DNA of 5,256 nucleotides from assembly GCA_030706105.1 (NCBI GenBank), contig JAUZPC010000229.1, positions 1-5,256 on the forward strand, in the 5' to 3' direction. Below the pieces are notes generated by a model that saw only the letters and a list, made by a program, of their open reading frames with translations, made no database searches and had not been told where the DNA came from. Shown piece after piece: positions 1 through 5,256 of this stretch (position 1 is its first letter; the number at the start of each line of letters is the position of its first letter). The DNA comes from Bacteroidota bacterium (GTDB lineage: Bacteria; Bacteroidota; Ignavibacteria; Ignavibacteriales; Ignavibacteriaceae). The position numbers and the translations under genes were made by a program.

Positions 1-1
1 A

Positions 2-601
2 AATTTTGGCTCTGATGCAATCTCTGAAGCTTTTAATGCGGGACAGCTTGAGTTCGGGGAAAATCGTGCTCAAGAGCTTTCGGCTAAGTATGAAGTCCTG
101 GGCAGTATGGTAAAATGGCATTTCATTGGCACTTTACAGTCTAATAAAGCTAAATATGCCGTTAAAGCTGCTGATTTAATTCATTCGATTGATTCTCTGG
201 AACTCCTTATTGAAGTTGATAAACAGGCCGCCAAATTAAATAAAGTTCAGGATATCCTTTTACAGTATAAAACTTCTTTTGAAGATACTAAAGCAGGTAT
301 CCGGACAGAAGATGACTTGTTTTCCGTTGCAGAACATTGCAGAACTTGCAAAAACATAAGTTTTATAGGCCTGATGACTATAGCTCCGTTTGTTGATGAT
401 GCGGCTGTTGTCAGGAACAGTTTTTCTACTTTAAGGCTGCTGAAAGATAAGCTTAATAAAAACGGATTTAATTTATCCGAACTCTCAATGGGAATGTCTG
501 ATGATTTTGATATTGCCATTGAAGAAGGCGCTACTATGGTTAGAGTCGGGTCTGCTATTTTTGGCACCCGTGATTATTCCAAAACTTGGAAATCTTTATG
601 A
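2..601 (+). CDS. yggS: YggS/YlmE/PROSC-family PLP-binding protein, 5'-truncated by window edge
   Basis: This is a cytosolic, fold-type III pyridoxal-phosphate-binding protein of the YggS/PLPBP family. The family has no firm catalytic activity and is known for maintaining PLP and amino/keto-acid homeostasis. The frame is open from base 2 with no start, giving 199 residues; family members are about 225-235, so about 30 N-terminal residues lie outside. Visible motifs in order are F-G-E-N-R-x-Q-E (about 20-27), W-H-F-I-G-x-L-Q-S-N-K (about 39-49), a shortened K-A-G-I segment, G-L-M-T-I, and the phosphate-binding C-terminal stretch S-M-G-M-S-D-D followed by M-V-R-V-G-S-A-I-F-G. By alignment to E. 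coli YggS, the PLP-binding lysine should be the codon immediately before base 2, and base 1 (A) fits AAA. The ATG at 107 is internal, since conserved motif sequence precedes it. The last codons overlap divIVA (ATGA). Confidence 0.93.
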   Translation, partial: NFGSDAISEAFNAGQLEFGENRAQELSAKYEVLGSMVKWHFIGTLQSNKAKYAVKAADLIHSIDSLELLIEVDKQAAKLNKVQDILLQYKTSFEDTKAGIRTEDDLFSVAEHCRTCKNISFIGLMTIAPFVDDAAVVRNSFSTLRLLKDKLNKNGFNLSELSMGMSDDFDIAIEEGATMVRVGSAIFGTRDYSKTWKSL

Positions 602-1146
602 AATTATCGTCCGTAAATATAAGACAACAGGAATTTAAGAAAGTACTTAAAGGTTATGATAAAGAGGAAGTTCATACCTTCCTTGATAATGTAGCTCTTG
701 AGTATGATGCCGTTGCAAAGGAAAATGAGCAACTGAAGCATGACCTTGAAGAAGCTTATGAAAAAATAAACCATTACAAGGAAATTGAACAGAGCTTGCA
801 GGATACTCTGCTTAAAGCACAGGAATCAACCGGAAAATCCATTGAAGCTGCAAAGAAGCAGGTTCAGATGATGATTAAAGATGCCGAATTGAAGTCTCAG
901 CAAATTATGGATAAATCCAAAGAAAGTGCTGATGAAATAAGAATCTCTGTTATTAAATTGCGCGAAGAAAGAAATTTAATTATTGCCAAATTAAAGGCGA
1001 TGGTTAACTCACAGGCTAACTTGTTTGAAGTGAAGATTGAAAATGCCGTCTCCGAAAAGGATAAAATCTCTAAAGAGAGCGCTGACGAAGAACCAATTAA
1101 AAGACCTGACCTGGACATTAACAACATTGTAAACCGGATTATCTAA
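598..1146 (+). CDS. divIVA: DivIVA-domain cell division/polarity scaffold protein
   Basis: This 182-residue protein matches the DivIVA family (B. subtilis DivIVA is 164). The family comprises cytoplasmic coiled-coil scaffolds that bind curved membrane at poles and septa and recruit partners. Residues 1-30 form the lipid-binding domain, with I-R-Q-Q-E-F-K-K and the hallmark G-Y-D-K-E-E-V-H-x-F-L at 19-29. The membrane-inserting pair F17-R18 of B. subtilis is L17-K18 here, which keeps the hydrophobic-basic character. Residues about 32-150 are heptad-like coiled coil, including I-E-Q-S-L-Q-D-T-L-L-K-A-Q (63-75) and M-I-K-D-A-E-L-K-S (92-100). An acidic, breaker-rich linker leads to a short tail (170-182, P-D-L-D-I-N-N-I-V-N-R-I-I). 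The ATG at 598 is preferred over an in-frame TTG at 586 because it gives the family N-terminus M-K-L-S and an ATGA overlap with yggS, implying translational coupling. There is no strong Shine-Dalgarno sequence. The partner or cargo is not shown by the sequence. Confidence 0.9.
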   Translation: MKLSSVNIRQQEFKKVLKGYDKEEVHTFLDNVALEYDAVAKENEQLKHDLEEAYEKINHYKEIEQSLQDTLLKAQESTGKSIEAAKKQVQMMIKDAELKSQQIMDKSKESADEIRISVIKLREERNLIIAKLKAMVNSQANLFEVKIENAVSEKDKISKESADEEPIKRPDLDINNIVNRII

Positions 1147-1147
1147 T

Positions 1148-1972
1148 ATGAGTAAATTATTAAATAATATTAACGAAGCTTTAGAAGTAATTAGAAAAAC
1201 TGCAAAAGATACCTATCCGGTCGGGATTATTCTTGGAACCGGCTTAGGCGGCCTTGTTAAAGAAATTGAGATAAAGCACGAAATAGATTATGCGGAAATT
1301 CCTCATTTCCCGCTTTCAACTGTTGAGTCTCACAAGGGAAAACTTATTTTTGGAACTATTGCCGATAAAAAAGTTGTTTGCATGCAGGGACGCTTCCATT
1401 ATTATGAAGGCTACACAATGCAGCAGATTACTTTCCCTGTAAGGGTAATGAAATTTCTTGGCGTGCATACTTTACTGGTTTCAAATGCCTGTGGCGGAAT
1501 GAACCCGCTTTACCAAAGAGGCGACGTTATGATTATGAATGATCATATTAACCTTCTTGGCGATAATCCTTTAATCGGACCTAATGAAGAAACACTCGGT
1601 CCAAGATTCCCTGACATGAGCGAACCATACAGCAAAGAGTTAATTGCTATTGCAGAACAGGCTGCTCTTGAAAATAAAATTAAAGTTCAAAAAGGTGTTT
1701 ACATTGCTGTTCCCGGTCCTAATCTTGAAACAAAAGCAGAGTACAGATTTTTAAGGGCTACCGGAGCTGATGTTGTCGGGATGTCAACAATCCCAGAAAA
1801 TATTGCGGCTAACCACATGGGTATGAAAGTGCTGGGCATAAGCATTATTACGGATGAATGCCTGCCGGATGCATTACAGCCGGTTAATGTGGAAGAAATA
1901 ATTGCAACCGCAATGAAGGCAGAACCTAAAATGACTCTTATTATGAAGGAAGTAATCAAGAGATTGCAATAA
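1148..1972 (+). CDS. Purine nucleoside phosphorylase, trimeric PNP/MTAP family
   Basis: This enzyme cleaves purine nucleosides with phosphate to give the free base and ribose-1-phosphate (purine salvage, cytosol). At 274 residues it has the usual length of the trimeric (family 2) class. Landmarks aligned to human PNP are: phosphate loop G-T-G-L-G-G (30-35, T31 for S33), H62 in E-S-H-K-G, G-R-F-H-Y-Y-E-G-Y (81-89, with R82, H84 and Y86), S-N-A-C-G-G-M-N-P (112-120), G-P-N-L-E-T (190-195, E194 for E201) and G-M-S-T-I-P-E (211-217). Two base/ribose-pocket positions differ from human PNP: Asn243 is D236 (I-T-D) and His257 is V248. Both resemble methylthioadenosine phosphorylase, so 6-amino purine or MTA use is possible, but the overall pattern is PNP. 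The start lies one base after the divIVA stop, so co-translation is likely. A punA-like symbol is withheld because specificity is uncertain. Confidence 0.92.
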   Translation: MSKLLNNINEALEVIRKTAKDTYPVGIILGTGLGGLVKEIEIKHEIDYAEIPHFPLSTVESHKGKLIFGTIADKKVVCMQGRFHYYEGYTMQQITFPVRVMKFLGVHTLLVSNACGGMNPLYQRGDVMIMNDHINLLGDNPLIGPNEETLGPRFPDMSEPYSKELIAIAEQAALENKIKVQKGVYIAVPGPNLETKAEYRFLRATGADVVGMSTIPENIAANHMGMKVLGISIITDECLPDALQPVNVEEIIATAMKAEPKMTLIMKEVIKRLQ

Positions 1973-1973
1973 A

Positions 1974-2582
1974 ATGAAAAAAATTACCAATTATTTAACG
2001 GCATTACTGTTGCTCTTATTATTGTTTGCATCTAATTTTATTAATACAAACATTTTTGATATTCAAAACTACAATTTTGCTGTTTGGTTTATCCTCTCAA
2101 TGTTTTGCTTTGTTATCGGTTATTTTATCAATAAAGTACTTGGCTGGCAGTGGGGAGGTAAAATTGTTTTTGCAGTTGTAATCTCTTCTGTGTTTTTAAG
2201 TATTATTATGCTCTCTATGTTCAGGGACTTTTTTGCGGCAAAATCTTTGTTGATTGACAATATTATTTTGTACAGCTTAAGAAACATTACTTTAGGCGCT
2301 ATGTCTTTTTTTGGTATGGCAATAGCGGAAATATTGCACATGCAAAAAGACTATACTGTAATAACTGAAAAGTTAAAACTATTTGAAGCACGCTTTACCG
2401 ATGCAAACAAAGAAGCTGATCTGATTATTAAAGAGGCTAAGCTTGACGCAAAGTCCATGATGCAGAATGCAGAAAATAATGTTAAGAATCTGTTCCTCAA
2501 AAAAGAGCGGATTGAAAAGGAACTGAAAGAGTTCATCGAAGCAGAAAAAGAACTGTTAAAAAGATATGAGGAAAAGGACTAA
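1974..2582 (+). CDS. Hypothetical four-helix membrane protein with cytoplasmic coiled-coil tail
   Basis: I do not recognise this 202-residue protein as a named family. The N-terminal two thirds is hydrophobic, with four likely membrane helices at about 7-24 (a run of seven leucines), 36-53, 63-83 and 96-122. Basic residues (K2-K3; N53-K54 and K63 around a G-W-Q-W-G-G loop; H122, K125) favour N-in/C-in topology. Residues about 124-202 are highly charged and heptad-like, so the tail is probably a cytoplasmic coiled coil. Its segment I-I-K-E-A-K-L-D-A-K-S-M-M (151-163) resembles M-I-K-D-A-E-L-K-S-Q-Q-I-M (92-104) of the DivIVA protein two genes upstream. There is no DivIVA membrane-binding domain, no enzyme motif and no YGGT repeat. 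The ATG lies one base after the PNP stop and follows an A-rich stretch, so it is probably co-translated. A membrane partner or anchor for the DivIVA protein is an inference; generic coiled-coil convergence is the alternative. Confidence 0.8.
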   Translation: MKKITNYLTALLLLLLLFASNFINTNIFDIQNYNFAVWFILSMFCFVIGYFINKVLGWQWGGKIVFAVVISSVFLSIIMLSMFRDFFAAKSLLIDNIILYSLRNITLGAMSFFGMAIAEILHMQKDYTVITEKLKLFEARFTDANKEADLIIKEAKLDAKSMMQNAENNVKNLFLKKERIEKELKEFIEAEKELLKRYEEKD

Positions 2583-2647
2583 TTAACAGTGCTTTATTTT
2601 TATAATTTTATTATTTTTATTCCCATATATTAAAAGATAGAAAGAAT
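2583..2647 (+). promoter_or_regulatory. AT-rich intergenic gap upstream of ileS, possible promoter
   Basis: These 65 bases are the only real non-coding stretch and the only break in an otherwise coupled gene run. A perfect TATAAT lies at 2601-2606, about 42 bases before the ileS ATG. The nearest -35-like hexamer, TTAACA at 2583-2588, is only 12 bases away, so no well-spaced sigma-70 pair is present and TATAAT may be chance in such AT-rich DNA. No hairpin followed by a T-run is visible, so read-through from the upstream genes is possible. A weak purine stretch (AGAAAG, ending a few bases before ATG) is the only ribosome-binding candidate. I see no T-box-like conserved elements, and the gap is far too short for one. 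Confidence 0.25.
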
Positions 2648-5256
2648 ATGTTTAAACAGAACCTGGAAAAAGTTAATTACCCGGAAATTGAAGAACGGAT
2701 ATTAGAGTATTGGAAAGAACATCAGATTTTTGAAAAAAGCATTGAAAACCGGGATGCAGATAAATCTTTTACTTTTTATGAAGGACCTCCTACTGCCAAT
2801 GGAAAGCCCGGCATTCACCATGTTATGGCAAGGACATTAAAAGATTTAGTTTGCCGTTATAAAACTTTACAAGGTTATAAGGTTCAAAGGAAAGCCGGAT
2901 GGGATACCCACGGCCTGCCTGTTGAAATCGAAGTCGAAAAGAAATTAGGCATTAAACATAAGAGCGAAATATATGAGTACGGCGTTGAAAAGTATAACCA
3001 AAAATGCCGTGAGTCAGTTTTTACTTATCTGGATCTATGGGAAAAAATGACCACCCGTATGGGCTATTGGGTCGATCTGGATAATGCTTATGTTACCCTT
3101 ACAAATAATTATATTGAGTCTGTTTGGTGGGCATTAAAAACTTTATTTGATAAAGGCCTTATTTATAAAGATTATAAGATTGTACCGCAGGATCCTAAAT
3201 CTGAGACGGTGCTTTCTTCACACGAATTGGCTTTGGGTTACAGGGAAACAAAAGACCCTTCTGTTTATGTTTACTTTAAGCTTAAAGATTCTGTTGATAC
3301 TTACTTTTTGGTTTGGACAACTACCCCCTGGACATTGATTTCAAACGTTGCCCTGGCTGTGGGTGAAAACATTATTTATGTAAAAGTTAAACATCAGGAT
3401 AAGAATATTATTCTTGCAAAAGACCGTTTAGCTGTTCTTGACGGCGAATATGAATTTATTGAAGAAATTGAAGGAAGTAAACTTGAAGGTGTTGAGTATG
3501 ACCAATTATTGGGATATGTAAAGCCGGATAAGAAAGCTTTCTATGTTACTCTCGGCGGGTTCGTCAGTACTGAAGACGGTTCGGGTATTGTTCATATTGC
3601 ACCTGCATTTGGGCAGGATGATTATGAACTTGCTAAAAAATATAACCTTCCTATGCTTCAGCCTGTTACAAGAGGCGGACTTTTTACCGACGATGTTGTG
3701 GATTTTAAGGGACAATTTGTAAAAGATGCTGATAAAGAAATTATCTATAAGCTAAAAGAACAGGGTAAGCTTTACAAAAAAGAGACAATTGTACATACTT
3801 ATCCATTTAGCTGGCGGCATGAGAACGTTCCAATTATTTATTATGCAAGGGAATCTTGGTTCATCAGAACTACTTCTATTGCTGATAGAATGATTGAGTT
3901 GAATAAAACTATCAACTGGCAGCCGCCTGAAGTAGGCTCGGGAAGATTTGGTAACTGGCTTGTAGATAACAAAGATTGGGCTCTTTCAAGAGACCGCTTC
4001 TGGGCTACTCCGCTTCCTATCTGGGTTTCTGATGACGGAGACATGATTGCAGTTGGCAGTATTGAAGATTTGAAGAAAGGATATCTTGAAGAAAATGGAG
4101 TTAAAACTCCTGTCTCTGAATTAAAAGAAGTTGACCTTCATAAACCTTTTGTTGATAAAATCTTTTTTGAAAAAGATGGAAAAATTTACAAACGTACACC
4201 TGAACTGATTGACGTCTGGTTTGATTCCGGAGCAATGCCGTTTGCCCAGTATCATTACCCATTTGAGAATAAAGAAAAATTTGAAAAAGAATTTTTCCCT
4301 GCTGATTTTATCTGCGAGGGAATTGACCAGACACGCGGCTGGTTCTATACTTTGCACGCTATTGCTACAATGCTTTTTGATAGTATAGCATACAAAAATA
4401 TTGTTGTAAATGAATTGATTCTTGATAAAAACGGACTTAAAATGTCCAAGTCAAAAGGCAATTCAGTTGATCCGTTTGAATTGTTTGATAAATACGGTGC
4501 AGATGCTACAAGATGGTATCTGGTTACAAACTCGCCGCCTTGGCGCCCGACCTTATTTGACCAGGAAGGCTTAGCTGAAGTACAAAGAAAATTCTTTGGA
4601 ACTCTTATAAATACATATTCATTCTTTGCGTTGTATGCAAATATAGATTCATTTAACTTTACTGAAGCACTTGTGCCTTATGAAGAACGGCCGGAGATAG
4701 ACAGATGGATAATTTCCATGCTTAACAGTCTGGTTAAGGAGTATGAAGGCTTAATGGATTCATATGAACTTACCAAGGCAGCAAGAGCAATATCTACCTT
4801 TACAATTGATCATTTGTCTAACTGGTATGTAAGAAGATGCAGAAGACGTTTCTGGAAATCAGAAATGAATACAAATAAAGTTTCTGCGTATCAAACATTG
4901 TATGAATGTTTAATTACAATTTGTAAATTGACTTCTCCGTTTGCTCCGTTTATTTCAGAAGAAATTTATCAGAACCTAAATGAAGCAACCAAGCGTGAGG
5001 AATTTGAATCTGTACATTTAAGCCATTTCCCCAAAGTAGGTTATATAGAAAAAGAACTTGAAGAGAAGATGGAAATTGCTCAAAAAGTTGTATATTTAAC
5101 CCGGGCAATGAGAGCAAAAGCTAATCTAAAAGTCCGCCAGCCATTGGCTAAAATTATGGTTGTGGTTGAAAATGAAAAGCGCGAAGCCCTGGCAAAAATG
5201 AAAGAAGTTATTCTTGAAGAAGTGAATATAAAGGACTTAATTATACTTGAAGATGA
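2648..5256 (+). CDS. ileS: Isoleucyl-tRNA synthetase, type 2 (IleRS2), 3'-truncated by window edge
   Basis: This cytosolic class I synthetase charges tRNA-Ile. The 869 codons read without interruption to the window end; type 2 enzymes are about 1,050-1,100 residues, so roughly 200 residues are missing. In order: E-G-P-P-T-A-N-G (46-53) precedes the HIGH site, which reads G55-I-H-H58, a swapped GXHH form. The CP1 editing domain has W-T-T-T-P-W-T-L (223-230) and H-I-A-P-x-F-G-Q-D-D-Y (316-326). W-A-L-S-R-D-R-F-W-A (444-453) has Ala where Gly is usual. Next come D-V-W-F-D-S-G-A-M-P-F-A-Q, E-G-I-D-Q-T-R-G-W (557-565) and K-M-S-K-S (598-602). The anticodon-binding helical domain includes L-S-N-W-Y-V-R-R (from 723). 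The CP-core zinc cysteine pairs of some IleRS are replaced (D182/S185, S388/H391). The ATG is chosen because it gives the standard N-terminus ending in Y-P-x-x-E-x-x-I-L-x-Y-W. Confidence 0.97.
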   Translation, partial: MFKQNLEKVNYPEIEERILEYWKEHQIFEKSIENRDADKSFTFYEGPPTANGKPGIHHVMARTLKDLVCRYKTLQGYKVQRKAGWDTHGLPVEIEVEKKLGIKHKSEIYEYGVEKYNQKCRESVFTYLDLWEKMTTRMGYWVDLDNAYVTLTNNYIESVWWALKTLFDKGLIYKDYKIVPQDPKSETVLSSHELALGYRETKDPSVYVYFKLKDSVDTYFLVWTTTPWTLISNVALAVGENIIYVKVKHQDKNIILAKDRLAVLDGEYEFIEEIEGSKLEGVEYDQLLGYVKPDKKAFYVTLGGFVSTEDGSGIVHIAPAFGQDDYELAKKYNLPMLQPVTRGGLFTDDVVDFKGQFVKDADKEIIYKLKEQGKLYKKETIVHTYPFSWRHENVPIIYYARESWFIRTTSIADRMIELNKTINWQPPEVGSGRFGNWLVDNKDWALSRDRFWATPLPIWVSDDGDMIAVGSIEDLKKGYLEENGVKTPVSELKEVDLHKPFVDKIFFEKDGKIYKRTPELIDVWFDSGAMPFAQYHYPFENKEKFEKEFFPADFICEGIDQTRGWFYTLHAIATMLFDSIAYKNIVVNELILDKNGLKMSKSKGNSVDPFELFDKYGADATRWYLVTNSPPWRPTLFDQEGLAEVQRKFFGTLINTYSFFALYANIDSFNFTEALVPYEERPEIDRWIISMLNSLVKEYEGLMDSYELTKAARAISTFTIDHLSNWYVRRCRRRFWKSEMNTNKVSAYQTLYECLITICKLTSPFAPFISEEIYQNLNEATKREEFESVHLSHFPKVGYIEKELEEKMEIAQKVVYLTRAMRAKANLKVRQPLAKIMVVVENEKREALAKMKEVILEEVNIKDLIILED

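Noticed and set aside
247..567. Minus-strand open frame inside yggS, with similar ones opposite divIVA, PNP, the membrane gene and ileS
   Set aside because: All lie opposite well-supported genes, show no recognisable motifs and have low-complexity Ser/Ile-rich translations typical of antisense frames.
586..597. TTG at 586 as the divIVA start
   Set aside because: It adds four residues not seen in the family; the ATG at 598 gives the conserved N-terminus and a standard ATGA overlap.
107..601. ATG at 107 as the start of the YggS gene
   Set aside because: The frame is open back to base 2 and the upstream codons encode conserved family sequence (F-G-E-N-R-x-Q-E), so 107 is an internal Met and the true start is outside the window.
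1974..2582. Membrane protein as YggT/YlmG, which would complete the ylm cluster
   Set aside because: YggT has about 90-190 residues of YGGT repeats with characteristic Pro/Asn motifs and no long charged coiled coil; these are not seen here.
2583..2647. Rho-independent terminator after the membrane gene
   Set aside because: The region has T-rich runs but no GC-containing inverted repeat ahead of them; simple AT-richness explains the T-runs.
3147..3338. Short + strand open frame within ileS
   Set aside because: It is out of frame inside an intact, motif-verified ileS and has no domain; it is a shadow frame, not evidence of a frameshift.

Overview
The window is an AT-rich bacterial segment with five genes, all on the + strand and tightly packed: the 3' part of a YggS/YlmE-family PLP-binding protein (2-601), a DivIVA-family cell-pole/division scaffold (598-1146), a trimeric-type purine nucleoside phosphorylase (1148-1972), an unrecognised four-helix membrane protein with a cytoplasmic coiled-coil tail (1974-2582), and the first 869 codons of a type 2 isoleucyl-tRNA synthetase (2648 to the window end, no stop reached). 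No RNA genes, mobile elements, CRISPR arrays or inverted-repeat terminators were seen.

Organism. The codon bias is A/T-rich, Shine-Dalgarno sequences are weak or absent, the IleRS is of the type 2 kind common in Bacteroidota and relatives, and the PNP has an N-A-C-G-G active-site variant that I associate from memory with the same groups. Together these suggest the Bacteroidota/Chlorobiota/Ignavibacteria neighbourhood, most likely an Ignavibacteria-like bacterium. This is inference; no rRNA or other marker is present. DivIVA is best known from Gram-positives, so its presence in such a lineage is notable.

Layout. The first four genes look like one transcription and translation unit. yggS and divIVA overlap by four bases (ATGA), divIVA and PNP are separated by one base, and PNP and the membrane gene by one base. 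A 65-base AT-rich gap follows, the only non-coding stretch, and it could hold a promoter for ileS.

How the genes may work together. YggS (PLP homeostasis), DivIVA (polar/septal scaffold) and IleRS form the same ordered set as the Gram-positive ylmE-sepF-ylmG-ylmH-divIVA-ileS cluster downstream of ftsZ, here without sepF/ylmG/ylmH and with a PNP and a membrane/coiled-coil gene inserted. The membrane protein's tail contains a segment resembling the DivIVA coiled coil (I/M-I-K-D/E-A-x-L pattern), so it may be a membrane-anchored partner of the DivIVA protein. That is the most novel-looking hypothesis here. The clearest sequence anomaly is in IleRS: the class I HIGH signature reads G-I-H-H, the swapped GXHH form linked to very strong mupirocin resistance.
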